A DNA stretch of 64,000 nt from UASB124 sp041662445. Lineage in GTDB: Bacteria > Babelota > Babeliae > Babelales > RVW-14. The translations under genes were made by a program, and so were the position numbers. Positions within the stretch are counted from its first letter, which is position 1. Each line of letters begins with the position of its first letter. Positions 25,741-34,113 of the stretch are shown here, in pieces. The stretch is from contig JBAZSL010000001.1 of NCBI GenBank assembly GCA_041662445.1, positions 67,317 to 131,316 of the forward strand, read 5' to 3'. The notes under the pieces were generated by a model, which saw nothing but the letters and a program-made list of their open reading frames with translations, was not told the origin of the DNA and made no database searches.

Positions 25741-26570
25741 AGAATTTATTGTTTTTATGTGTGGCCTTTAGCGTGTTACATGAATCATTTATGACTGCTT
25801 TTATTAATGCTCAAGATAAGCATGGTACGACAGCTCTTATTTGTGCCGCTCAATCTGGTATTTTACATCATGTTGAAAGTCTCATTGATGCTCATGCTCA
25901 TCTCGATATTCAAAATGAAAATGGTACGACAGCTCTTATGAAAGCATCTATGTATGGGCATACAGAGATAGCAATGCGTCTTATCTCCTCTCGTGCAAAA
26001 CTTGATGTTCAAGATTGGTGTGGCAATACAGCCCTGATAAAAGCGGCTGCTTGTGGGAATAGTGATATAGTCAGGCTCCTTATTGAGTTTAAAGCAGATC
26101 TCACGCTGCAAAATGATAGTGGCGAGACAGCTTTGATAGCGGCTGCTATGTTTGGACAGACTGAGTCCGTAAAACTTCTTATTCCAGCGATGAAAGCAGA
26201 GTATGAACCAAGGTTTTACATTGACAGGCGTAACGTAGATGTGGACCTTGTTCGACAGGCAATGATAGATGATCTTATCCATCCCCTTGATATGCAGAAT
26301 ACCATGGGACGGACGGCATTAATGGAGGCGGCTCTCTATGGGCATGCAGAGATTGTGCGCTTTCTTATAGACGCTGGAGCTGACCCATGTGTACAGGATA
26401 ACGATGGGGAAACAGCTCATTTTTTAGTTATGCATGGTTGCCTTACCACTACGGCAGAAATTCTTGCAGCTCTTGAGAATAGACAGAATCTATGTGGGGA
26501 AAAGAAACATAAGAACAAAAGACATACGAGTAGCGATCATGTGCGAAAAAAGAGAAAAACGCGCTCATAA
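25737..26570 (+). CDS. Exported ankyrin-repeat protein
   Basis: 277-residue protein whose ATG overlaps the upstream ankyrin stop (ATGA), so the two are translationally coupled. It has its own short signal-like start (LLFLCVAFSVLHESF), then about six ankyrin repeats (GTTALICAAQSGILHHVESLIDA, GNTALIKAAACGNSDIVRLLIE, GRTALMEAALYGHAEIVRFLIDA). The C terminus is strongly basic (KKHKNKRH...RKKRKTRS), like a eukaryotic nuclear localisation signal, which is intriguing but unproven. The 3' end abuts a copied tail of ftsI. Confidence 0.85.
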   Translation: MKNLLFLCVAFSVLHESFMTAFINAQDKHGTTALICAAQSGILHHVESLIDAHAHLDIQNENGTTALMKASMYGHTEIAMRLISSRAKLDVQDWCGNTALIKAAACGNSDIVRLLIEFKADLTLQNDSGETALIAAAMFGQTESVKLLIPAMKAEYEPRFYIDRRNVDVDLVRQAMIDDLIHPLDMQNTMGRTALMEAALYGHAEIVRFLIDAGADPCVQDNDGETAHFLVMHGCLTTTAEILAALENRQNLCGEKKHKNKRHTSSDHVRKKRKTRS

Positions 26571-26574
26571 GATT

Positions 26575-26921
26575 CACTAAATTGCATAGCGCTTATTATT
26601 ATGCACACGGTCGTGGACAATCATGCGCTGTGCAATGATTTTAGAGCCTGTACGAATATTATCTGCACGCTAAAATGCCCTTAGGAACGTATGATTGGGC
26701 TACACAGCCTAATATCTCCGTTCGTCCTGAGTGCGCCGCTTTGCGGCGTGTATCGAAGGATGAACTCAACTAAAAAACTTTTTTGGTGTTCATGGTTCGA
26801 TACATTTTGCTCGTACTTTGTACTCGCAAAACACTCACCACGAACGGGGTTTAAGCATTCTATTAATTTCCGTACAGGCTCTTAAACAGCGGCAATGCAA
26901 TTTCTGAAGCCCACATGTTTT
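26575..26921 (-). pseudogene. Copied 3' tail of ftsI, split by a MITE-like element
   Basis: Bases 26575-26643 and 26882-26921 together match, in the same order, the last 95-100 bases of ftsI at about 27874-27972, including the TAG stop codon (encoded end ...RYAI versus ...RYTI). About ten mismatches are visible. No upstream ftsI sequence accompanies it, so this is a non-functional fragment. It lies right behind an ankyrin gene just as the true ftsI tail lies behind the next ankyrin gene, which suggests a tandem duplication of ankyrin gene plus flank. Confidence 0.8.
26644..26881. mobile_element. MITE-like element with terminal inverted repeats
   Basis: About 238 bases bounded by GAGCCTGTACG on the left and its inverse CGTACAGGCTC on the right, with extended partial match inward. 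TTA flanks both sides (26641-26643, 26882-26884), as expected for a 3-bp target duplication. The comparison with the intact ftsI tail shows it is an insertion. No open reading frame encodes a transposase; the interior holds palindromic GTTCGTCCTGAG / CGAAGGATGAAC-type sequence. It would need a transposase from elsewhere. Confidence 0.7.
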
Positions 26922-26948
26922 TATATATTATTTGGGCAAACGAATGTT

Positions 26949-26954
26949 TATAAT
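26949..26954 (+). promoter_or_regulatory. Putative -10 box before the ankyrin gene at 26999
   Basis: A perfect TATAAT lies 44 bases upstream of the start codon. No good -35 hexamer is seen at standard spacing; the upstream region is AT-rich. Confidence 0.4.
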
Positions 26955-26998
26955 AGCTTTCGAAGAAAAATCGTAGACGTTTTGCAGAAGGAAATCAT

Positions 26999-27880
26999 AT
27001 GAAGAAAGTTATCTCTCCGTTATTTCTCTCGCTTGTGGTGTGCGGCGGATGTGTAATGACCATCAGCTCAGTTTATGGTATGAACACTGCTGCCGAAGAG
27101 GCGAAAGCTTCAGGAAGCTTTCGCCAGGCTATGGCGGGAAATTGGTGGAACAATGATAAAGTTCAAGCCCTTCTTTTTTATGGTGCAAATCCGAATATTA
27201 AAGATGCTGATGGCGACACCGCTTTGATATGTGCCGCTTGTTGGGGAGACACTGACATCGTACAACGTCTTATTGCAGCTAAAGCCGATCCCAATATGGT
27301 AGGCAGCATGGGCCGTACGGCTCTCATAGCGGCGGCTGACTTCCGGCATGCTGATGTGGCCCAACAGCTTATTGATGCTGGAGCCCATCTCAACGCCCAA
27401 ACCTTGCTTGGATGCACAGCATTAAGAATGGCTGCGCATAGAGGATGTGACGATGTCGTAAGGGTTCTGAGTGCTGCCATGAAAAATAAATACGAAGAAT
27501 ATGGCAGAGCACGCCTTAGTCTCCTCGATTTTCCCGCTGACCAGGGGGCAACCGCTCTTATGCTTGCTGTTCATAATGGGCATATCGAAAGTGTGCGAAT
27601 TCTTGTCGAAGCTGGCGCTGATATCAATTGTCAGGATTTTATGGGTAGGACCGCTCTTATGATTGCTGTTACTTGGGGGTATGCAGCAATTATACAAATT
27701 CTCCTGATGGCGCATGCCGATCTAGAACTGAAAGATTACAAGGGCCGTACAGCTCGCGACTTGGTCGAAATTTGTGGTCTCCCCCCAGAACTAAAAATTG
27801 AAGTTCTGGCAGCATTCAACGAACAACTTTCTGCGTCGCCCTTAGCAAGAGAAGAAAAACAGCAAAATAAAACCTGCTAA
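26999..27880 (+). CDS. Exported ankyrin-repeat protein
   Basis: 293-residue protein with ATG behind AAGGA and a signal peptide (PLFLSLVVCGGCVMTISSVYG, then Met). Six ankyrin repeats can be read, including GDTALICAACWGDTDIVQRLIAAKADPN, GRTALIAAADFRHADVAQQLIDAGAHLN and GRTALMIAVTWGYAAIIQILLMAHADLE. The final GRTARDLVEICGL segment resembles the C terminus of the protein at 6402. The gene converges with ftsI and overlaps its stop by 4 bases. Sequence context suggests it arose by duplication of the neighbouring ankyrin gene. Confidence 0.88.
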   Translation: MKKVISPLFLSLVVCGGCVMTISSVYGMNTAAEEAKASGSFRQAMAGNWWNNDKVQALLFYGANPNIKDADGDTALICAACWGDTDIVQRLIAAKADPNMVGSMGRTALIAAADFRHADVAQQLIDAGAHLNAQTLLGCTALRMAAHRGCDDVVRVLSAAMKNKYEEYGRARLSLLDFPADQGATALMLAVHNGHIESVRILVEAGADINCQDFMGRTALMIAVTWGYAAIIQILLMAHADLELKDYKGRTARDLVEICGLPPELKIEVLAAFNEQLSASPLAREEKQQNKTC

Positions 27881-29544
27881 ATTGTGTAGCGCTTAGTATT
27901 ATGCACACGGTCGTGGACAATCATGCGCTGTGCAATAACCTTAAATAGTGGCAATGCAATTTCTGAAGCCCATACCGTCTTAGTTTCTTGTGGTTCACGA
28001 ATGAAGGTCACCACTACGCGATGATAGTTATTTTTTTCAACAATGCCGGCAAATGTGTAATTGTGACGAGATGCTGAATAGCGACCATCTTTAATGCACC
28101 GCACTGTTCCCGTTTTACCCATGATACGAAATCCTGGTATTTGGCATCGTTCGCAGACGCGTTCGAGCATGCGTTGAAGTTCTTTCAATGCGCCATCGCT
28201 GTAAAGTTTTTTTGGTGTTGATTGTTGCGGCGTTGTCAGTAGTGTTGGTTGAATATCTTTCCCGCCGTTGGCGACAATGCAAAATGCTTTTCCCAGTTGC
28301 AGGAGGGTAGCCATAAGCTCATAGCCGAAGGACATAACGACGAGTGACGGTTTGCTCCAACGATCCGGAGGGTTAACAAATCCACTACGTTCTCCGGGAA
28401 ATTGAATGTTCGTTTTGCTTCCAAAACCAAGACGGCGTAAATGATCATATAATTTAGGACCAAGCCGTTGGGCAACTTTAGCAATACCAACGTTGCTGGA
28501 ATATTTAATGACATCGCAAAAGGGGAGGGTGTTGTTGTTTTCTTCTAATTTTTTCAAAAGGCTGATTGTTGGATTTTCAACCCTTACGCCATTGACGTAG
28601 CCAAATCGACCTTCACAATCGATAAGTTCATCGTAACTTACGGCCTTTTCTTCAAGCGCGGCCAATGCGCAGAATGCCTTCATGACCGATCCGAGTTCGT
28701 AGCATTCAGACACACAGCTGTTTTTCATCATTTCAAGAGAGGGGACACTCTTTTGGTTGGGATCAAATGTGGGATAATTGGTCATTGCCATGATGCTGCC
28801 GGTATGAGGATCAAGAATAATAACTGATCCTCCTTGGGCGTGAAGATCATCAACAGCACGTTTAAGCTCATAATACGCAATTGATTGAAGTGTTGCATCT
28901 ACCGTGAGCGCAAGTGGCAGTCCGCGCTGACCACGTTTTTGTATCGCTTTATCAAAATAAAAAATTCCCGACCGGGCGTCCCTTTCAAATCGTACTTTTG
29001 CTGGTTGCCCACCAAGTTGATTACTAAAAGCCAATTCGATGCCGGCGGTTCCTTTATTGTCTATGTCCGTAAATCCAATAAGTTGTGAGGTTGCGGCTAA
29101 AGGATAAAATCGCTGGTATTCGTTAATAAAATGCACATCTTTGAGTCCGCGTTGTTCAAGCTGTGCGTATTTTTGTGGTGGCAGTTTGCGATCGAGCCAC
29201 AAGAATTGTTTGTCCGGATTCTGCTTAAGCCGTTCATAGACTTCTGGATAATTTTTTTTCAAAAATCGCATGGTTTTGGCTTCTTCAACGAGTTGCTGGG
29301 GAATAAGGAATGCCGAAGGTATCTCGCGGTTGAAGGCAAGCGGAACTTTGCCGCTCGCGTCATAGATTGTGGCACGACGAGGGGTGAGCGTTATTTCAAG
29401 CTCGTGCTGCTGACGCGCTAGAATTTCAAAAAATGCTTCTTGGCGAATTTGGATGAGAAAGAGACGTATGGCTATGATAGTGAAAAGAAAAAAGAAACAT
29501 ATCATGATAATAAAGACACGTATTTTATAGTCACGTGCAAGCAT
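27877..29544 (-). CDS. ftsI: Penicillin-binding protein, FtsI/PBP2-type transpeptidase
   Basis: Class B PBP that cross-links septal peptidoglycan. The 555-residue protein has an N-terminal membrane anchor (about residues 9-31), a dimerisation domain with RGxI-like RRATIYD, and the transpeptidase domain with all three active-site motifs: S286-V-M-K289, S349-S-N351 and K477-T-G-T480. The ATG follows GGGGG. It overlaps the upstream FtsL-like gene by 14 bases, the usual ftsL-ftsI arrangement of division clusters, which supports FtsI rather than an elongation PBP2. No PASTA domain is present. Confidence 0.93.
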   Translation of the reverse strand: MLARDYKIRVFIIMICFFFLFTIIAIRLFLIQIRQEAFFEILARQQHELEITLTPRRATIYDASGKVPLAFNREIPSAFLIPQQLVEEAKTMRFLKKNYPEVYERLKQNPDKQFLWLDRKLPPQKYAQLEQRGLKDVHFINEYQRFYPLAATSQLIGFTDIDNKGTAGIELAFSNQLGGQPAKVRFERDARSGIFYFDKAIQKRGQRGLPLALTVDATLQSIAYYELKRAVDDLHAQGGSVIILDPHTGSIMAMTNYPTFDPNQKSVPSLEMMKNSCVSECYELGSVMKAFCALAALEEKAVSYDELIDCEGRFGYVNGVRVENPTISLLKKLEENNNTLPFCDVIKYSSNVGIAKVAQRLGPKLYDHLRRLGFGSKTNIQFPGERSGFVNPPDRWSKPSLVVMSFGYELMATLLQLGKAFCIVANGGKDIQPTLLTTPQQSTPKKLYSDGALKELQRMLERVCERCQIPGFRIMGKTGTVRCIKDGRYSASRHNYTFAGIVEKNNYHRVVVTFIREPQETKTVWASEIALPLFKVIAQRMIVHDRVHNTKRYTI

Positions 29545-29914
29545 GATTTCCCCCCGTTAGACTTACGACATTGTCCATAATGTGGAGAGCTACTAGTGTT
29601 TGAGACGTTGATGTGGTTCCAATAAAATCAACTTTTGCGGGCTCAGTGCCAAGGAGCACAATGCGATCAACCGCGTGGGGCGTCATGTTAAGTTTCATCT
29701 GGGCTTGTGACATGACCATTTCTGGCGCATGGAGTTGACTAATAGTTGCGAGGAGTTCGTTACGCTCCTTTGCCAGATTTAAACGTTGTTTTTCTAGGCG
29801 TTGAAGCTCGTAGCTGAGACCTATGATGAGGTTGTGTTGGTAGATTTTGATGAATGCCAACACAATGCAGCACGCGACGATAAGGTGAGAGGGGTGAAGA
29901 TGTTTATGCAGCAT
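29531..29914 (-). CDS. FtsL-like cell division protein
   Basis: 127-residue bitopic membrane protein: a short N terminus, one transmembrane helix (LIVACCIVLAFIKIY, residues about 12-26) and a leucine-zipper-like coiled coil (LSYELQRLEKQRLNLAKERNELLATISQL). FtsL has exactly this layout, length and gene position immediately upstream of ftsI; it partners with FtsB and FtsQ to control septal synthesis. FtsL is poorly conserved in sequence, so the call rests on topology and synteny. The ATG follows AAGGA. About 45 C-terminal residues extend beyond the usual end. Confidence 0.72.
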   Translation of the reverse strand: MLHKHLHPSHLIVACCIVLAFIKIYQHNLIIGLSYELQRLEKQRLNLAKERNELLATISQLHAPEMVMSQAQMKLNMTPHAVDRIVLLGTEPAKVDFIGTTSTSQTLVALHIMDNVVSLTGGNHACT

Positions 29915-30038
29915 TTTCAGTTCCTTAGCTAAAACGTTGAGCTACTCCTAAACTAGCTGTACATCGTAATAGTTTCTAGATATGATTGCTTTTGGTGCGT
30001 TTTTATTTGAGCCTATGCGTAAACACGAAAGGAACTTT

Positions 30039-30494
30039 ATGAAAAAGTTGTTGCTTATTGTACTTTTGGGGTGTGGTCTGCCACTTATGGCTGGTTGCAA
30101 ATGGTTTGGCTGTTCTTGCAACTGTGGATGTCATTCTCCAGCCGAAGTTCCTGGGAAACCAGATTCTTCAGTCATTGCTATAACCTCAGCTGCCGATTTT
30201 GATGCCCGTGTGCTTCAAGAAAAAAAACCGGTGGTTGTTGATTTTAGCGCGACGTGGTGTGGTGCCTGTAAGACCATGAAACCTATTTTTGACGTGGTTG
30301 CCGGCGAGCTTAAAGATATCGTTTTCGCGAAAGTCGACGTTGATGCTGTCTCTGATCTTGCTTCAAAATATGGAATTTCAGGTATTCCTGCATTTATCTT
30401 TATCAAAGACGGCAAAATTGTAGGCAGCCCTGTTGTTGGGGCAATGGATAAAGAGACGTTTAAGAAGACTATTGAGAACAAGTTTAAAAGCTAA
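30039..30494 (+). CDS. Thioredoxin-fold lipoprotein
   Basis: 151-residue exported thioredoxin. The frame opens at 29982, but the ATG at 30039 behind AAAGGA starts directly with a lipoprotein signal (LLLIVLLGCGLPLMAGC). A Cys-rich linker (CKWFGCSCNCGC) follows the lipid anchor, then the thioredoxin domain with active site WCGACK (Pro replaced by Ala), the cis-Pro loop GIPAFIF and a C-terminal helix. It probably reduces or isomerises disulfides in the envelope. The WCGAC variant and cysteine-rich linker may tune its redox potential. It is followed 11 bases later by cysS. Confidence 0.9.
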   Translation: MKKLLLIVLLGCGLPLMAGCKWFGCSCNCGCHSPAEVPGKPDSSVIAITSAADFDARVLQEKKPVVVDFSATWCGACKTMKPIFDVVAGELKDIVFAKVDVDAVSDLASKYGISGIPAFIFIKDGKIVGSPVVGAMDKETFKKTIENKFKS

Positions 30495-30505
30495 TCGCTT
30501 TTATC

Positions 30506-31825
30506 ATGAACATAGCACTTTACAATACTCTTTCCCGCCGTAAAGAAACTCTGGCCCTGGCGCCTAACCAGCCCGTCAAGATGTATGTATGTGGTGTGAC
30601 GCCCTACGATTATGCTCATATTGGCCACGGTCGTGTTTACGTCAACGCAGATCTTCTTGTGCGGCTGCTACGCTTTACGGGGCATGAAGTTATTTATGTC
30701 CGCAACATTACCGATATTGATGACAAGCTTCTTGCCAAGGCTGCGCAGCAAGGTAATGCCAAGGATTACCGTTCGGTTGCCGAGCATTTCACTACATTGT
30801 TTCAAAATGAGATGAAGCAGTTGGGATGTTTGGCACCAACCCATGAGCCGCGTGTTACCGAATGCATCCCCGGAATCATTGCCTTTGTTCTTGGACTGAT
30901 CGATAAGGGCCATGCCTATGTCCTTGATGGCGATGTTTATTTTGATGTAGCCTCTTTCCCCTCATACGGAGCGTTATCCAAGCGTAATCTTGATGATATG
31001 CTTGCCGGCGCTCGGGTTGATGTGAATGAGAAAAAACGTCACCCCGCAGACTTCGCGCTCTGGAAAGGCAATAAAGAGAATTTGTTTTGGCAGTCACCAT
31101 GGGGGTATGGTCGCCCTGGTTGGCACATTGAGTGTTCAGTAATGGCGAATAAATATTTGGGGACGACAATTGATATTCATGGTGGCGGCATGGATCTGAT
31201 TTTCCCGCACCATGAGAATGAATTGGCCCAGTCTGCCGCACTGCACGATGCACCGCTTGCGCATACGTGGTTACACAATGCCTTTGTGAATATTAATAAA
31301 GAAAAGATGTCCAAGTCATTGGGCAATATAATTTCATTACATACGCTTTTTGAAAAATATGATCCCATGGTTGTGCGCTTTTATTACCTGCAGCACCATT
31401 ATCGTACGCCGATCGATTTTTCAGATGATGATATGACTGCAGCTCAAACAGCCTATAAACGTCTTGTTGCCGCGTTTGAATCAGTAAGCGCACCTGCTGA
31501 TAGCAAAGCGGTACCGTCGGAACTGCTGGAAGCCTTGTGCGATGATCTTAATACGCCAAAATTCTTTGGTATGGTATTTGAACGTCTTGCTGTATGTAAA
31601 AATGATATTTCTTTAGCGCAAGCGTTAACGTCAATGCTGATAAATATTTTGGGCCTTACACTTGAACCTCTTCGGGAGGCCGTTGTTGCCATGACGCCAG
31701 AGATTGAAAAGCTTGTGCGCGACCGAGAACAAGCACGCAGTGAAAAAAATTGGGCGCTTGCCGATAAGATTCGTGATGAGCTTGCGGCATGTGGATATAA
31801 AGTGCAGGACAAAAAAACGAAGTAG
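30506..31825 (+). CDS. cysS: Cysteine--tRNA ligase
   Basis: Class I aminoacyl-tRNA synthetase charging tRNA-Cys. Signature motifs are MYVCGVTPYDYAHIGHGR (HIGH motif with the zinc Cys), WHIECSVMA and FPHHENE with the other zinc ligands, and KMSKSLGN. The C-terminal anticodon domain is present but short (439 residues, compared with 461 in E. coli), ending in a DKIRDELAACGYKVQD segment typical for CysS. The ATG lies 11 bases after the thioredoxin stop. Confidence 0.97.
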   Translation: MNIALYNTLSRRKETLALAPNQPVKMYVCGVTPYDYAHIGHGRVYVNADLLVRLLRFTGHEVIYVRNITDIDDKLLAKAAQQGNAKDYRSVAEHFTTLFQNEMKQLGCLAPTHEPRVTECIPGIIAFVLGLIDKGHAYVLDGDVYFDVASFPSYGALSKRNLDDMLAGARVDVNEKKRHPADFALWKGNKENLFWQSPWGYGRPGWHIECSVMANKYLGTTIDIHGGGMDLIFPHHENELAQSAALHDAPLAHTWLHNAFVNINKEKMSKSLGNIISLHTLFEKYDPMVVRFYYLQHHYRTPIDFSDDDMTAAQTAYKRLVAAFESVSAPADSKAVPSELLEALCDDLNTPKFFGMVFERLAVCKNDISLAQALTSMLINILGLTLEPLREAVVAMTPEIEKLVRDREQARSEKNWALADKIRDELAACGYKVQDKKTK

Positions 31826-31831
31826 TTGCAG

Positions 31832-32479
31832 ATGAAAAAGGGAGTAGGAGCCGTAGCACTTTGTGCTACGTTGTTTGTACTTGCCAATGTACGTGCGACT
31901 TGCGTAGAAGCGTTTTTCTCCCCCAATGATAAACCAACCGGAAAATTACTTGAACTTATCATCAGTGCTCGACGATCGATTTTTGTTGCAGTCTATTTTT
32001 TAACTGATCAAACTATTGCCGAAGCATTAGTTGCAGCACATAAACGTCGCATTGATATCAAAATAGTGATTGATCCCATAACGGCCCAAAGTCGTTGTGG
32101 AAAAGCAGATTTTCTTGCTTGTCATGGTATAGAGATCTACGTCTTTCGCCCAGGCTCAAAAGCGGGCGGCGGCGACAATAAATGGGCGGGTCAGCCGCTC
32201 ATGCATGATAAATATGCTGTTTTTGATAACGATTATGTGTGGACCGGCTCATTCAATTGGACGGTGACTGCGTGCATGTCAAATTGCGAGAATGTAGTAC
32301 TTATCAAGGATCACGTCTTGTGCGCTCGCTACAAACAAAATTTTGAAACACTTCTGACGCGATGCGTGCGTTACGATTCGGCAGAGTGGCATAAACAGCA
32401 GGCGCAGCGCAACAATGTTGAAGCTGAACCAGGAGAACGAGCCGTAGTTGCTCAGCCCGTTCCTGCTGCGGCGGCCTAG
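31832..32479 (+). CDS. Exported phospholipase D-like protein with one HKD motif
   Basis: 215-residue protein with a signal peptide (VGAVALCATLFVLANVRA) and a single PLD domain ending in the catalytic HKD motif: H-D-K-Y-A-V-F-D-N-D followed by WTGSFNWT. One HKD motif indicates the Nuc/endonuclease subgroup, which acts as a dimer; such proteins can cut DNA or phospholipids. The upstream half VAVYFLTDQTIAEALVAAHKRRIDIKIVID is typical of the fold. A TTG at 31826 directly after the cysS stop is another possible start. An Ala/Pro-rich tail follows. Substrate is not deducible; an exported effector role is possible. Confidence 0.87.
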   Translation: MKKGVGAVALCATLFVLANVRATCVEAFFSPNDKPTGKLLELIISARRSIFVAVYFLTDQTIAEALVAAHKRRIDIKIVIDPITAQSRCGKADFLACHGIEIYVFRPGSKAGGGDNKWAGQPLMHDKYAVFDNDYVWTGSFNWTVTACMSNCENVVLIKDHVLCARYKQNFETLLTRCVRYDSAEWHKQQAQRNNVEAEPGERAVVAQPVPAAAA

Positions 32480-32496
32480 ACAGCTGGGGGGACTCT

Positions 32497-32550
32497 TTAA
32501 TAGATCTCTGTCAAAACCTGTTTAACATAGCTATCTTGGACGCGGTTTTT
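32497..32550. repeat. Dispersed repeat module (CCTGTTTAAC ... GACGCGGTTTTT)
   Basis: A 50-base segment beginning near CTCTGTCAAAACCTGTTT and ending GGACGCGGTTTTT recurs at 63605-63656 in the same orientation and at about 40518-40577 inverted. Here it directly abuts the IS4-family element. No coding function is evident. Confidence 0.7.
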
Positions 32551-33857
32551 GTCATCCCGGGCAAGGACCCACTGCTGTCCGGAAAAAAATTTAAACACAT
32601 AATTCAACGCATTTTTTTTTGCAAAAATAAGACATTTTACAAATATTGCGAGATAAGAAAAGCAGATCTTCAATCGGACGATAAACAACCATTTTTATCC
32701 AGGCAAGGAGATCCTTCATTCGAATGAACTCGAGCTTAAAAGTTTTTGCCAATTCCCTCAAAAGAATGTATGTAATAATTGCTGTATAAATTTGTATTTT
32801 GATCGCATTTTCATTGGTTCCTAAAAAACGTTTGATCTTTAAATTTTGCTTAAGCCACTTGAAAAATATTTCAATTTCCCATCGCATTTTATAATAAGCA
32901 GCTATTTCTTCTGGCGGAATTGTAAGTAAATTTGTGATAAAAGTGTATGTCTTCCGGTGAATAGAATCGAAATAAGTAACAAGTCTCAAGGGAATATCGG
33001 CAAGAAGATTGATCTTTCCTCCGCGAGGATTCTTATTTTGAAGCAGAATGAGTTGATCACTCAAAATGCCATCAGATGTGTCTTTAGTGCGAGTGTTTTC
33101 TTGAATCACCTTGTACTTGGTGTTTTTCTTAGTCCTGGTAACAAAATAAGCGCCAGACAGATGTATTTTATGCCACCAGTTAAAATCAAAATACCCCTTA
33201 TCAAAAATGTTTATTGTCCCGGCGGTAGGTTCCCATGATTTTGCTACAGTAATGTCATTAACATTGGGTGGGGTAATTATCATTTGATTAATTCTTAGCT
33301 GTTGCGGTGCTAGCTGAATATGGACCTTTAATCCCTTAATATGTCTGGTTGATCGTGCCAGTACCCATTCAGATCCTCGCCCAGAAATTATAATTGGCGT
33401 TGAGTCAAAAAGTCTTAATGCATCATTCACATCGTTCTGTTGCTTATCAACTAAAGTTTTGCAAAGAGCCTCAAAGAACGCGCTCGATCTAAAAGTATTT
33501 GCATCGGAGAACGTAGACCGTTTAACTTCGGTATAATTTTTGTTTTGCATAGTATTAAACTGAATTGCCAATTCCCTTATGCTTTTGCAATTCATTAATT
33601 GAGCAAACACCATAACGGCTAAATGATCTTTTGTCGTAAAGGTCTTGTACCACTTATCCGATTTGTTATCTGCAATTTTCTCTACGATCACTTTCTCGCT
33701 CATCAATGTCATAATTTTATCAAACATGGTAATCTTGTTCATGCGAATTCCCTTCTCCTTTTTTAATGCTTTACTACCTTGGGTTAGTTTAACCCAGAGA
33801 AGGGTTTTCGCTTCTTAAAAATTCCCCGGACAACAGTGGGTCCTTGCCCGGAATGAC
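32551..33857 (-). mobile_element. IS4-family insertion sequence, complete
   Basis: A 1.3-kb element with one transposase gene. The ends are inverted repeats of about 37 bases with a few mismatches, running from GTCATCCCGGGC at 32551 and inverted from 33857. The outer 20 bases (up to GGACCC) also resemble the dispersed palindromic repeat at 40150-40177, so the true IS end may instead be at ACTGCTGTCC (32571). A TGGGTTA/TAACCCA hairpin at 33780-33796 sits upstream of the transposase and could shield it from incoming transcripts. No target duplication could be defined with certainty. A second, truncated copy begins at 63734. Confidence 0.85.
32591..33742 (-). CDS. IS4-family DDE transposase
   Basis: 383-residue transposase, apparently intact. 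It has an N-terminal DUF4372-like region (KTFTTKDHLAVMVFAQL) and an RNase-H-like catalytic core with DDE residues visible in LFDSTPI, NIFDKGYFDF and the C-terminal YxxRWEIEIFFKWLKQ motif, which is the IS4 YREK signature. The ATG follows AAGGAG. It should catalyse cut-and-paste movement. Full length and intact motifs suggest recent activity, as does the near-identical second copy at the window end. Confidence 0.92.
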   Translation of the reverse strand: MNKITMFDKIMTLMSEKVIVEKIADNKSDKWYKTFTTKDHLAVMVFAQLMNCKSIRELAIQFNTMQNKNYTEVKRSTFSDANTFRSSAFFEALCKTLVDKQQNDVNDALRLFDSTPIIISGRGSEWVLARSTRHIKGLKVHIQLAPQQLRINQMIITPPNVNDITVAKSWEPTAGTINIFDKGYFDFNWWHKIHLSGAYFVTRTKKNTKYKVIQENTRTKDTSDGILSDQLILLQNKNPRGGKINLLADIPLRLVTYFDSIHRKTYTFITNLLTIPPEEIAAYYKMRWEIEIFFKWLKQNLKIKRFLGTNENAIKIQIYTAIITYILLRELAKTFKLEFIRMKDLLAWIKMVVYRPIEDLLFLSRNICKMSYFCKKKCVELCV

Positions 33858-34042
33858 AAAGTTGCTGGGATGTGACAAAGCTTTCGCGTTCTAAAATCTT
33901 TCTTACAGAACGTCACGCACAAATAGGTTTCGAAAGAGGTCTATTTTCCAGGGTTACTTTGGGTTTCCAGTATACGTTACACCATTAAAATAGGGCCGAA
34001 AAAGCCTCAAAATCATAATAATAATTTCTATTTTGAATGATA

Positions 34043-34072
34043 TTGTACTTTTCGCATGCAATGGCTTACAAT
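34043..34072 (+). promoter_or_regulatory. Putative promoter of the phosphoesterase gene at 34114
   Basis: TTGTAC (34043-34048) and TACAAT (34067-34072) are separated by 18 bases. The leader would be about 35 bases. The stretch from 33858 to 34042, between the IS end and this site, holds no gene I can recognise. Confidence 0.45.
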
Positions 34073-34113
34073 TTGCGTACGTGTAAATTAACAATTTGAT
34101 GGGGGAAATTTGT

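Noticed and set aside
24820..26570. Possibility that two adjacent ankyrin genes are one gene broken by a frameshift
   Set aside because: The second has its own signal-peptide-like start, and the ATGA stop/start overlap is a normal coupled arrangement.
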